Assembly: GCA_031769625.1 (NCBI GenBank)
Contig: JAUIMM010000113.1
Coordinates: 17,718,501-17,782,500, forward strand
DNA: 64,000 nt
Source: Taudactylus pleione
Lineage: Eukaryota; Chordata; Amphibia; Anura; Myobatrachidae
Direction of reading: 5' to 3'
Position 1 is the stretch's first letter. Every line of letters begins with the position of its first letter. Below the pieces are notes generated by a model that was given only the letters and a program-made list of their open reading frames with translations, was not told where the DNA came from and searched no databases. The position numbers were made by a program, and so were the translations under genes. This document shows, one piece after another, positions 36,034 through 44,978 of the stretch.

Positions 36034-36609
36034 AATGTTATCATTAATCGAGAACTAAATCAGAGGAATGAGGGCAGTACAGGGAAATAGAGGTGTAGTA
36101 TGTATGTAGTGGAAGGCATGTAAAAGAAGGATTGATTAGTTAGTTAATTTAATTAAATTTTTTGAGTGAACAAGAATATTAATGAGGGAGCAGGGGGTAG
36201 TATGGATAGTAAGTCAGCCTCCTAATATTTGTGATGTGTTCTCTAACACTTGTTGGAAATCCTTGACTATTAATATTGTGTTATTACTATTTTCTTTTTA
36301 AAAATGTGTAATCATGTATTAGGGCAATAATCAATAAAAATGTTTGTCAATACAAAAAAGACCATCCCCAATGCCCCCAAAAATACAGCCCATTATGAAA
36401 AGAAAAGTGGTACAAGATGGAATTGTACATACACAGTTTAACAAACCAAGCTTTTCAGTGACAGGGACTGCCACTTTTGTGGCTGAAGTCCTTGGTTTGA
36501 TAATTATTGAGGAAGTTGATGATGAGGGTGTTGGCGATAGAGATTGCATGTGCTGGTCCAAACTACTGGAAGCTGATACTGGACTTCTGGACAAATTATT
36601 ATAATTTTT

Positions 36610-36810
36610 TTTAATAAGTTGCATAAACTCAGTGCAAATGACATAGCAGGGAAAAGGTGTCTAGATGGTTAACATCCCTACCTCTACTAACTTTGGCCTT
36701 ACAAATGGTACAGATGCCTTCCCAAATGTTGTCAGGATTTGGGTAAAACTAATTCCACTCCCAAAAGGTAGTTTTTCTGGTCTTATGCCCAGGCATGACA
36801 ATGGTTTTCT
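36610..36810 (-). pseudogene. BED zinc-finger remnant of hAT copy A
   Basis: Minus-strand translation gives KTTFWEWN, a stop, FYPNPDNIWEGICTICKAK and RGRDVNHLDTFSLLCHLH. The W...F...NPDN...CxxC spacing parallels the intact finger in copy B at 51583-52146, with stops and lost terminal His ligands. BED fingers bind DNA and sit at the N-terminus of many hAT transposases. Confidence 0.75.
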
Positions 36811-36937
36811 TTTTATCACGAGCAAGAACTGCTGCCACTGATGGCTAACTTACACGAACAACATCCTCATCATTAACATCATCATTAGTGTTAGATAGTA
36901 CACAATATCCCCCTCATCCTCCTGTTACACCTCCACA

Positions 36938-36942
36938 CTAAC
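36938..36942. repeat. Target duplication ctaac, left
   Basis: ctaac immediately before the LTR element, repeated exactly at 42705-42709. A 5-bp duplication is typical of Ty3-type integrase insertions. Confidence 0.95.
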
Positions 36943-38187
36943 TGTCACAGTTGGTGCTAGTGAGTTACCTGTATCAGGTGATGAACTGGAATCACTGGAG
37001 GCTGGCTGGACTGGAACCATGGGTAACATGAATAGCTCTTTTAATATAAGAAGTGGGTAGCAGTGAGAACTGCCTTTGGTGATGAGTGACTGGAACTGGA
37101 AACTTGAGATGTTGGAATGAGACCAGAAGGAACTTGGAGGGACCGGACTGGGACCGGCAGGTAGGCTGACTGAGCTGGTCGGGGTACCAGTAGATGAGCT
37201 TGCAGGTGGATGGTAGCACGGAAGCTACTTGGTGCAGCTAATGAGCCGTGAGGTGAGTGGACTTGGAGGAACTGGACAGGGACCGGCAGGAAGGCTGACT
37301 GAGCTGGTCGGGTTACTAGTAGATGGGCTTGCAGACGTATGGTAACGTGAAAGCTACTTGTTGTGGCTTGGGAAGCCATGGGTAGATGTTGGTAGCTGGG
37401 TGGCTACATGCAGTGGCTGGATAGCCGTGGGTAGATGCTGGTAGCTGGGAAGCTATGTGGAGTGGCTGGATAGCTGTGGGTAGACGCTGGTAGCTGGGTG
37501 GCTATGTGGAGCGGCTGGATAGCCATGGGTAGACGCTGGTAGCGTGGAAGCTACTTGGTGCGGCCTGGGAGCCGTGTGGAGAAACTGATAGCGTGGAAAC
37601 TACTTGATGCGGCCTGGGAGCCATGTGGAGAAGCTGGTAGCGTGGAAGCTACTTGGAGCGGCCTGGGAGCTGTAGGTGAGAGGCTGGTAGCGTGGATAGC
37701 TGAACACAGCAGGCTTACAGATAGCACTGGTCTAGTAACCAGCAGGAGCCTGGGACATACTGGCACACAGAGGTACAGCTATAGCACAAGCAGTACACCA
37801 TGGAACGTAACAAGATGTTCAAGCACTGAGTGCTATTAGAGGAGGATCTATATACCTAGAGTCAGGCAGCGATTGGTGGATACAGACAGGTGGTCTGGCA
37901 GTGTCATTCTGAGTGGAGCAAGGCACAACATGCAGAGGGAGTAATCTCTGCAGCCCTTGAGAATCAGGACCACACCTGTGATTCCAATTAAGACTAGCAA
38001 TGCTCACAGACAGAGCAGGGTCCAGGTGTTTAATCAGTGTGGGGGAAGAGCAGTCTGCACACACAGAGATGTTACAGCCAGCATGACTCAGCCAGAGCAG
38101 ATGTCCCAGGAGAATTACAAACACAGATCCATGGAGCAGCTGGCAGAGGTAAGTCACAAAAGGTAAAAACTAGCCAGGATTGTGACA
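36943..38187 (-). repeat. 3' LTR (1245 bp)
   Basis: Starts tgtcacagttggtgctag and ends ccaggattgtgaca on the plus strand, i.e. TG...CA with TGTCACA inverted termini. Contains three 49-bp tandem units (37393-37539), against twelve in the other LTR. TATA-like tctatatacc at 37847-37856. Confidence 0.95.
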
Positions 38188-38202
38188 GTACCCCCCTCTT
38201 CA
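38188..38202 (-). promoter_or_regulatory. Polypurine tract
   Basis: On the minus strand tgaagaggggggtac lies directly before the 3' LTR. This is the expected position of the plus-strand DNA primer and it fixes the minus-strand orientation of the element. Confidence 0.9.
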
Positions 38203-38359
38203 AGGGTGGACTCCGAATACCCAGGCAAAACTTCCTTCAGAAATACAAGAAAGCTTCCAAAAGGCTCGAAACTCGAAACACCAGGACAACTTGGAAAACT
38301 TCTAAAAACTTGGCTGAGCCTGTCCGATATATCTTCAAGAACTTGAAACTTTGAGAACT

Positions 38360-39532
38360 CTAGAAGGTGTTTGGAAAATTGTTTCCTGAGGTAATTTGCT
38401 CAAAAAATCTTTCCTTGGAGAGCATAATGTCAATCAACTTAAACAAGCCATCATCCTTAATAACCTTGACCCCAAGACTCTTTGCTTTCTCTTGCTTGGT
38501 TTTTCCACCGAAACGACCCATAACGAGATAATCGATTTTACTGCATATCTTCTCGGAAACTTTACCTCCATAACTCTCAATTAATAACTTGGCTTCCTCC
38601 TTTTCTATGGACTCAAAATATCTCACGATCACAAAGGTTAATCCCTTCAAGCATCTCTCTGTCCCTAGAGGAATTTGCATAGTGTTAAGAAGAGTAGCTG
38701 AAGAATTTTCCTTTTTCAGCAAAGTAGATTTTACTGGTAATTCTTGGGAGAACGTATGACTAGGAAGAACATGGTCTGATACCAAATGGTTGTCGAGGAA
38801 AGTATTGTCATGCACAGGATCGAATTCAGAATCCATGTCCAAAGGAATGTCAGAGGAGTTAACATGACTTGAAAACCTAGAGGACTCCGGAGATGGGCAG
38901 AGGGAAACACAACCAACTCTCATGGTATCATGTTGTTGGTCTCTAAAAGTTCTTTGAGTCTTCTTCTTTCGGACTGATTGATCCTGTACCATATGATTTT
39001 GAGAAGGGAGAACAGCAGTGTATGCGAGTTTAATATCTGAAGGTGCTGAAATAACTCCAGAATATTTATCAGAACGGGTATCTGGAGACGGACACATAGG
39101 AGCAAATTCTTTAAGCAGAGCTGTACTGAAGGCTATTATGTCTTGTAGAATTGGATCCTTGGACTCAATGAGTGGGTTGGCCCACTCCAAGGCTTTACCT
39201 CTAAAGTGCATAAAAAGAAACAGGACAATGTTGGTGGGAGTAATACCACAGGTTGGATTGGTTCTCATTAGGGCATCATAATGCTTAAGCAATACGGTGT
39301 ACTGGGACACATCATCATCGAAGGTCTTGGACACTATATCATCCTGAGCTACCGCATTTTTTTCAGGAACTGAGAAGGAACCACTTAGAAATTCTTTAAC
39401 ATGATGATTAAATGATTCAGCCGAACTTAATAGATGTTCTTTCATAGACAGGACAGTGGGAATTTCCACCAAGAGTGTGGAACTTGAAATCTGCTCCTGG
39501 AGGACGGGACTTGAAACCCCCTCTTGGGGCAT
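38360..39532 (-). CDS. Capsid-like plus RFC1-type BRCT part of the element's gag frame
   Basis: An open stretch of 390 codons, in the same frame as the CCHC-bearing segment upstream and separated from it by one stop at 39794-39796. The ATG here is internal to a repeat unit and need not be the true start. Residues 1-28 are the last 9-residue repeats. Residues about 74-145 are capsid-like: DVSQYTVLLKHYDALM, ITPTNIVLFLFMHFRGKALE, WANPLIESKDPIL, IAFSTALLKEF, the pattern of Sushi/RTL-type Gag ('..G.AL.WA.PL.E..DP...AF...F'). A Ser-rich linker with RKKKTQR (188-194) follows. Residues about 289-372 form a BRCT domain (CLKGLTFVI, SIEKEEAKLLIESYGGKV, YLVMGR, KAKSLGVKVIKDDGLFKLI) that matches the BRCT of RFC1 far better than other BRCTs I know. 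Such domains bind 5'-phosphorylated DNA ends in RFC1. Fusion of the two is the oddest feature of the window. Confidence 0.85.
   Translation of the reverse strand: MPQEGVSSPVLQEQISSSTLLVEIPTVLSMKEHLLSSAESFNHHVKEFLSGSFSVPEKNAVAQDDIVSKTFDDDVSQYTVLLKHYDALMRTNPTCGITPTNIVLFLFMHFRGKALEWANPLIESKDPILQDIIAFSTALLKEFAPMCPSPDTRSDKYSGVISAPSDIKLAYTAVLPSQNHMVQDQSVRKKKTQRTFRDQQHDTMRVGCVSLCPSPESSRFSSHVNSSDIPLDMDSEFDPVHDNTFLDNHLVSDHVLPSHTFSQELPVKSTLLKKENSSATLLNTMQIPLGTERCLKGLTFVIVRYFESIEKEEAKLLIESYGGKVSEKICSKIDYLVMGRFGGKTKQEKAKSLGVKVIKDDGLFKLIDIMLSKERFFEQITSGNNFPNTF
38417..38665 (-). other. RFC1-like BRCT domain
   Basis: The domain has the beta1 CLKGLTFVI, helix 1 EEAKLLIESYGG, the GGKV turn, YLVMGR (the equivalent of T.YLV.G), the KA..LG.K.I stretch and a terminal GLFKLI. 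Compared with RFC1, the usual Thr-Gly after the first strand is replaced (VIVRY), which in BRCT domains can touch phosphate binding. Collinear with no intron, consistent with capture through RNA. Confidence 0.85.
39098..39313 (-). other. Sushi-type Gag capsid-like segment
   Basis: Helix-rich block with FRGKALEWANPLIESKDPI, the most conserved part of Ty3/Sushi Gag capsids. It lies downstream of the zinc knuckle, the reverse of the usual capsid then nucleocapsid order. Confidence 0.75.
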
Positions 39533-40135
39533 GAGAATTGGGACCCCCTCTTGGGGTGCAAGACTTGGGACCCCCTCTTGGGGTGTGAGACTTGGGACCC
39601 CCTCTTGGGGTGAGAGACTTGGGACCCCCTCTTGGGGTGAGAGACTTGGGACCCCCTCTTGGGGTGAGAGACATGGGACCCCCTCTTGGGGTGAGAGACA
39701 TGGGACCCCCTCTTGGGGTGAGAGACTTGGGACCCCCTCTTGGGGTGAGAGACTTGGGACCCCCTCTTGGGGTGAGAGACATGGGACCCCCTCTTAGGGT
39801 GCGAGACTTGGGACCCCCTCTTGGGGTGAGAGACTTGGGACCCCCTCTTGGGGTGAGAGACTTGGGACCCCCTCTTGGGGTGTGAGACTTGGGACCTCCT
39901 CCTGGGGCATAATTCTTGTAACCCACTCCTGGGGTGAGAGACTTAAGGTCCCCTCCTGGAGTACAGAACTTGACACTCCCTGTTGGAGTATGGGACCCAA
40001 AATCCCCTTCTGGGGAAGCTGACTCGACTTTTCCTTTTGGGGTATGGAACATGAACCCCCCTTTTGGGATAAGAGGACAGAGACTTCCTCTTGGGGTGAG
40101 TGACTCAAAACCCCTTCTTGGGTTACGAGACTTGA
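39450..40135 (-). repeat. In-frame 27-bp minisatellite encoding PQEGVPSLS
   Basis: About 25 units of 27 bp (9 codons); the central 14 or so (39530-39900) are nearly identical, with the ttggggtgagagacttggga and ccccctc parts. Outer units on the 5' side are diverged (PQKEKSSQL, PQKGILGPI, LQQGVSSSV) but keep the 9-codon step. All alternative-frame ORFs here (TPRGGPKSL on the minus strand, GTPSWGERL on the plus) are shadows. Confidence 0.93.
39794..39796 (-). other. Single nonsense codon in the gag frame
   Basis: TAA where every sister repeat unit has CAA (Gln of PQEGV), so one C-to-T change on the coding strand separates the upstream and downstream open stretches. Confidence 0.9.
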
Positions 40136-40164
40136 GGACCCCCCTGGGGTTGACAACTGGAGTC

Positions 40165-40530
40165 TCCTAACGGAACAGGCAGAATCCAGGTTGGGACCAG
40201 AACAAGCAGAATCCGGGCTGGGACCAGAACAGGCAGAATCCGGGACGGGACCGGAACAGGCAGAATCCGGGACGGGACCGGAACAGGCAGAATCCGGGCT
40301 GGGACCGGAACAGGCAGAATCCGGGCTGGGACCGGAACAGGCAGAATCCAGGCTGGGACCGGAACAGGCAGAAACCGGGCTGGGACCGGAACAGGCAGAA
40401 ACCGGGCTGGGACCGGAACAGGCAGAAACCGGGCTGGGACTGGAACAGGCAGAATCCGGGATGGGACCGGAACAGGCAGAATCCGGGATGGGACCGGAAC
40501 AGGCAGAATCCGGGCTGGGACCAGAACAGG
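40165..40530 (-). repeat. In-frame 27-bp minisatellite encoding ACSGPSPDS
   Basis: Thirteen units of 27 bp (gaacaggcagaatccgggct, gggaccg on the plus strand). Variants change single residues only (SPDS, IPDS, SPVS, VPDS, NLDS), and no unit breaks the frame. Confidence 0.95.
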
Positions 40531-40576
40531 CATTGAGACGTTGACACATAGTTATACTGCTGGAATTGCAAAGGGG

Positions 40577-40618
40577 ACAGCTTTTGATAAAGTGGTCAGA
40601 AGCTCCACAATAGCGACA
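40577..40618 (-). other. CCHC zinc knuckle
   Basis: CX2CX4HX4C with an aromatic Tyr between the first two Cys, as in nucleocapsid knuckles that bind RNA. Confidence 0.9.
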
Positions 40619-40702
40619 GAGATGTAAATCTTTACGCCGCTGGCGTTCAGCCACAGAGAGCTTGGAACGCGGGTAACTTTGATGTCTCACTTTACTTGGC
40701 AT

Positions 40703-41015
40703 GGAAGAATCTTTGGTTCTTAGAGATTCCCAGACAGAGTTTTTAGTTGAGACAGAGGTAGCTCTAAGAAATTCAGGAATTATCTGAAAGATTTTGCTGA
40801 GTAGAACCTGTAGCTGTTCCAGCAGTTGATGGAAAGTAGTAAGGGGTTCAGGTAAGATTTGGGTATCATCTAGCCGGGTTAGTCAGAATTTGCAGAAGCT
40901 GTAGTACTCAATGCTGTACTGCCTCCTGTGAATCCAAATGAGTGATTAGGTTATGGAAAGCACTTGATCCAGGATTAGGTGCTTGATCCGCCACCATCGT
41001 TAGGCTTGAACATAC
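40703..41015 (-). other. 5' leader and damaged gag N-terminus
   Basis: ATG at 40997-40995 in a good context (aacgATGg) opens 29 codons (SSAFHNLITHLDSQEAVQ) ending in a stop. The frame that enters the CCHC segment is different, so at least one indel is needed. No clear TGG-type tRNA primer site follows the LTR; Sushi/Tf1 relatives can self-prime, which may apply here. Confidence 0.6.
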
Positions 41016-41112
41016 TGTCACAGTTGGTGCTAGTGAGTTACCTGTATCAGGTGATGAACTGGAATCACTGGAGGCCGGCTGGACTGGAACCATGGGTAAC
41101 ATGAATAGCTCT

Positions 41113-41118
41113 TTTAAT
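41113..41118 (-). terminator. Candidate LTR poly(A) signal ATTAAA
   Basis: attaaa on the minus strand, about 100 bp before the LTR's 3' boundary; conserved in the other LTR. No AATAAA was noticed nearby. Confidence 0.5.
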
Positions 41119-41465
41119 ATAAGAAGTGGGTAGCAGTGAGAACTGCCTTTGGTGATGAGTGACTGGAACTGGAAACTTGAGACATTGGAATGAGACCAGA
41201 AGGAACTTGGAGGGACCGGACTGGGACCGGCAGGTAGGCTGACTGAGCTGGTCGGGGTACCAGTAGATGAGCTTGCAGGTGGATGGTAGCACAGAAGCTA
41301 CTTGGTGCAGCTAATGAGCCGTGAGGTGAGTGGACTTGGAGGAACCGGACTGGGACCGGCAGGAAGGCTGACTGAGCTGGTCAGGTTACTAGTAGATGGG
41401 CTTGCAGACATATGGTAGCGTGGAAGCTACTTGTTGTGGCTTCGGAAGCCGTGGGTAGATGTTGG

Positions 41466-42053
41466 TAGCTGGGTGGCTACGTGGAGCGGCTGGATAGCCG
41501 TGGGTAGACGCTGGTAGCTGGGTAGCTACATGGAGTGGCTGGATAGCCGTGGGTAGATGTGGGTAGCTGGGTGGCTACGTGGAGTGGCCGGTTAGCCGTG
41601 GGTAGGTGCTGGTAGCTGGGTGGCTACGTGGAGTGGCCGGATAGCCGTGGGTAGATGCTGGTAGCTGGGAAGCTACGTGGAGTGGCTGGATAGCCGTGGG
41701 TAGACGCTGGTAGCTGGGTGGCTACGTGGAGCGGCTGGATAGCCGTGGGTAGATGCTGGTAGCTGGGTGGCTACGTGGAGCAGCCGGATAGCCGTGGGTA
41801 GACGCTGGTAGCTGGGTGGCTACGTGGAGCAGCTGGATAGCCGGGGGTAGATGCTGGTAGCTGGGTGGCTACATGGAGCGGCCGGATAGCCGTGGGTAGA
41901 CGCTGGTAGCTGGGTGGCTACGTGGAGTGGCTGGATAGTCGTGGGTAGATGCTGGTAGCTGGGTGGCTACGTGGAGCGGCTAGATAGCCGTTGGTAGACG
42001 CTGGTAGCTGGGTGGCTACGTGGAGCGGCTGGATAGCCATGGGTAGATGCTGG
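41466..42053 (-). repeat. 49-bp LTR tandem array, 12 units
   Basis: Exactly spaced 49-bp units (tagct at 41466, 41515, 41564, 41613 and so on): tagctgggtggctacgtgga, gcggctggatagccgtgggt, agacgctgg. Lies downstream of the TATA box in the transcribed direction, so it is in the RNA. The partner LTR has only three units. Confidence 0.95.
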
Positions 42054-42360
42054 TAGTGTGGAAGCTACTTGGTGTGGCCTGGTAGCCTTGTGGAGAAACT
42101 GGTAGCGTGGAAACTACTTGATGCGGCCTGGGAGCCATGTGGAGAAGCTGGTAGCGTGGAAGCTACTTGGAGCAGCCTGGGAGCCGTAGGTGAGAGGCTG
42201 GTAGCGTGGATAGCTGAACGCAGCAGGCTTACAGATAGCACTGGTCTAGGAACCAGCAGGAGCCTGGGACATACTGGCACACAGAGGTACAGCTATAGCA
42301 CAAGCAGTACACCACGGAATGTAACAAGATGTTCAAGCACTGAGTGCTATTAGAGGAGGA

Positions 42361-42370
42361 TCTATATACC
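42361..42370 (-). promoter_or_regulatory. LTR TATA box
   Basis: ggtatataga on the minus strand, about 335 bp into the 5' LTR; the same motif is at 37847-37856 in the 3' LTR. Transcription would start near 42335. Confidence 0.65.
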
Positions 42371-42704
42371 TAGAGTCTGGCAGTGATTGGTGGATACAGA
42401 CAGGTGGTCTGGCAGTGGCATTCTGAGTGGAGCAAGGCACAACATGCAGAGGGAGTACTCATCTCTGCAGCCCTTGAGAATCAGGACCACACCTGTGATT
42501 CCAATTAAGACTAGCAATGCTCACAGACAGAGCAGGGTCCAGGTGTTTAATCAGTGTGGGGGAAGAGCAGTCTGCACACACAGAGATGTTACAGCCAGCA
42601 TGATTCAGCCAGAGCAGATGTCCCAGGAGAATTACAAACACAGATCCATGGAGCAGCTGGCAGAGGTAAGTCACAAAAGGAAAAAACTAGCCAGGATTGT
42701 GACA

Positions 42705-42709
42705 CTAAC
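42705..42709. repeat. Target duplication ctaac, right
   Basis: Exact partner of 36938-36942; hAT copy A sequence resumes immediately (attctcaatttctatta). Confidence 0.95.
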
Positions 42710-43539
42710 ATTCTCAATTTCTATTATGTCACTATATTTACTTGTACTGCTCATCCCCACATTTGCAGAGGGTGCCAAAATGGTTGAAAGAGGCTACTCT
42801 TCAAGCACATTATTAGAAATGTCAGACTAACATATAGCATTTGTGGACACCTATAGACCCTGCTCAGGGATTTGTGATGTTTCTGAACACAGTTTGTCCT
42901 TCAGCCTTAGTTTTTTTTTCTGCACTGAATTGCCTGTTTTACACTTGACACCTCTTCTATAATGTGAGTGAAAAGGTGTTGTATCATCATGTGAGGTTAC
43001 AAAAGAAGATGCCTGACTGACAGCAGTCATAGAACCCTTGAAAAAGGCCAGAACGAGGCCAAATCGTGTTGGGTCTGAGCAGGACACCACAGTTATCTCT
43101 ATTAACCACCTACATCAGCTGGAGCTGAAAAGAATCCTGTACATCTGACGTGCCTCCAATTGTCAGCACAGAACTACACAGGCGCCACTTACATAGTGCG
43201 CCAAGCAAAGGTAGCTGCCGCACTGAGAAACAAGCAGCAATGAGTTCCACACCATCAATCCAAGGTTCCCCACATAGAACCTGCCCCATCGAGGATGTGG
43301 TAAGTACCCAAGGATAGGATCTACACACAACGCTGACATTACTGCACAGGCAACATAGCACCTGCTGAATATTTTCTTTAACACAGTGCCATTGCCTGGC
43401 CCTGAACACACACAAGGTTTAGGAAGAAAACAAGTTTTTTCTTTTTTGGACAACATCACACTGTGACTCCCAGTGCTGATATTAATGGTGGCACAGCATC
43501 TACTGAATGTTATTTTTTTAACACAGTGCCAATGTCTGG

Positions 43540-44775
43540 CTCTGAACACACATGTTTTAGCCCTTCACAATCTGACACAGCCACGGCATTGCTTGCACCC
43601 CACAGCTCTTCACTTACACAGTCCTTTGTGCTGCACCCCACAGCCCTTCACAGTCTGACACAGCCACAGCAGTGCTTGCACCCCTCAGCCCTTCACTTAC
43701 ACAGTCCTTTGTGCTGCACCGCACAGCCCTTCACAGTCTGACACAGCCACAGCAGTGCTTGCACCCCACAGCCCTTCACTTACACAGCCCTTTGTGCTGC
43801 ACACCACAGCCCGTCACAGTCTGACACAGCCACAGCAGTGCTCACTGCCCACAGCCCTTCACTGACACCGTACTTTGTGCTGCACCCCACAGCCCTTCAC
43901 AGTCTGACACAGCCACAGCAGTGCTTGCACCCCACAGCCCTTTACAGTCTGACACAGCCACAGCAGTGCTTGCACCCACAGCCCTTCACTTACACAGTCC
44001 TTAGTGCTGCACCCCACAGCCCTTCACAATCTGACACAGCCACAGCAGTGCTTGCACCCCACAGCCCTTCACTTACACAGTCCTTAGTGCTGCACCCCAC
44101 AGCCCTTCACAGTCTGACACAGCCACAGCAGTGCTTGCACCCCACAGCCCTTCACTTACACAGTCCTTAGTGCTGAACCCCTCAGCCCTTCACAGTCTGA
44201 CACAGCCACAGAAGTGCTTGCACCCCACAGCCCTTCACTTACACAGTCCTTTGTGCTGCACCCAAAAGCCCATCAGTCTGACACAGCCAAAGCAGTGCTC
44301 ACTTCCCACAACCCTTCACTTACATAGTACTTAGTGCTGCACCCCACAGCCCTTCATAATCTGACACAGCCACAGCAGTGCTTGCACCCCACAGCCCTTC
44401 ACTTACACAGTCCTTAGTGCTGAACCCCTCAGCCCTTCACAGTCTGACACAGCCACAGAAGTGCTTGCACCCCACAGCCCTTCACTTACACAGTCCTTTG
44501 TGCTGCACCCTAAAGCCCATCAGTCTGACACAGCCAAAGCAGTGCTCACTTCCCACAACCCTTCACTTACATAGTACTTAGTGCTGCACCCCACAGCCCT
44601 TCATAATCTGACACAGCCACAGCAGTGCTTGCACACCACAGCCGTTCACTGACACAGTTCTTTGTGCTGCACCCTAAAGCCCATCAGCCTGACATAGCCA
44701 AAGCAGTGCTCACTTCCTACAGCCCTTCACTGACACAGTCCTTAGTGCTGGACCCCACAGCCCATCTCTCACAAT
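43540..44775. repeat. 83-bp satellite with a 247-bp higher-order duplication
   Basis: About 15 units of 83 bp (cagtctgacacagccacagc, agtgcttgcaccccacagcc, cttcacttacacagtccttt, gtgctgcac). 44101-44347 and 44348-44594 are nearly identical three-unit blocks offset by 247 bp. Thr/Leu/His/Ser-rich ORFs (HSLTQPQQCLHP) are artefacts. Lies within hAT copy A. Confidence 0.92.
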
Positions 44776-44978
44776 GACTTAGTGCTTCAGCTCAAAGCCC
44801 ACCCTAACTCACGAGGGAGGGACTTTTATCAATTCCAAAACATGCGAGATGTGATACTGGGAGAATAATGTTTTGCCTTGTTTTGTATTCCGAGCTCAGT
44901 GAGTGAAACCAAAAGTACTAGAATGTGCAAAATTTGTTTGTGTTCCGATTTCATAAGACAGAGCCCACTCATCTCTAA

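Larger units (their letters stand above)
39797..40702 (-). pseudogene. Gag-like CCHC zinc knuckle and 9-residue repeats
   Basis: First half of the element's main reading frame, 302 codons from the ATG at 40702 (the same frame is open some 40 codons further upstream, so this start is uncertain). Residues 19-24 ERQRRK precede a classic retroviral-type knuckle with C29, C32, H37 and C42 (CX2CX4HX4C, RYCGASDHFIKSC), as at the end of Sushi-type Gag. Then come exactly 13 copies of ACSGPSPDS-type repeats and the start of the PQEGV repeats, until the TAA at 39794-39796. The leader before it (from 40997) carries an N-terminal gag-like MVADQAPNPG... LDSQEAVQH and then a stop and a frame change. The protein would package element RNA into particles if the family is still active. 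Confidence 0.85.
36943..42704 (-). mobile_element. Non-autonomous Ty3/Sushi-like LTR retrotransposon carrying gag-BRCT
   Basis: A 5762-bp minus-strand element flanked by a perfect 5-bp duplication (ctaac) inside hAT copy A. It has LTRs at 41016-42704 (5') and 36943-38187 (3'), an internal region of 2828 bp, a polypurine tract next to the 3' LTR, a TATA box and a poly(A) signal. The internal region is almost entirely one gag-like reading frame. I see no protease DTG/DSG motif, reverse transcriptase YxDD, RNase H or integrase, so mobilisation must rely on enzymes supplied in trans. By eye the LTRs differ at roughly 2-3 percent of aligned positions outside a variable tandem array, so the insertion is fairly young. 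In layout it resembles the gag-only 'TR-GAG' class described in plants. Confidence 0.93.
41016..42704 (-). repeat. 5' LTR (1689 bp)
   Basis: Same termini as the 3' LTR. It is longer almost entirely because its internal 49-bp array has 12 units instead of 3. Contains the TATA box and poly(A) signal listed separately. Confidence 0.95.
35431..44978 (-). mobile_element. BED-finger hAT copy A, split by later insertions
   Basis: A large hAT relative of the small TAGAGATGTGC MITEs. The right end cccactcatctcta at 44965-44978 is intact; the left end has been lost in the (GA)n tract. Its pieces align in order with copy B at 51001-52975: the Thr/Asn-poor left flank (35.44-35.76 kb), the BED-finger region (36.3-36.94 kb) and the acidic region (42.71-42.84 kb). 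It was hit by a MITE (35790-35991) and a 5.76-kb LTR element (36943-42704), and it carries an 83-bp satellite (43.5-44.8 kb). No catalytic hAT dimerisation domain is visible, so it is non-autonomous. Confidence 0.72.

Noticed and set aside
38360..39532. A retained host RFC1 pseudogene next to a retroelement
   Set aside because: Only the BRCT part is present, in frame with gag-like sequence and bounded by the element's own stop, PPT and LTR; no other RFC1 domain is seen.
39456..40544. Long ORFs on the plus strand and in a second minus-strand frame (TPRGGPKSL, GTPSWGERL, GPEQAESGL)
   Set aside because: A repeat of 27 bp keeps several frames open. Only the minus frame that joins the CCHC knuckle to the capsid and BRCT has real domains.
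36943..42704. Endogenous retrovirus
   Set aside because: No env and no pol; the gag motifs are of Ty3/Sushi type, so a non-autonomous LTR retrotransposon fits better.
43463..44581. HSLTQPQQCLHP-type ORFs
   Set aside because: By-products of an 83-bp satellite; unit lengths not divisible by three interrupt them.
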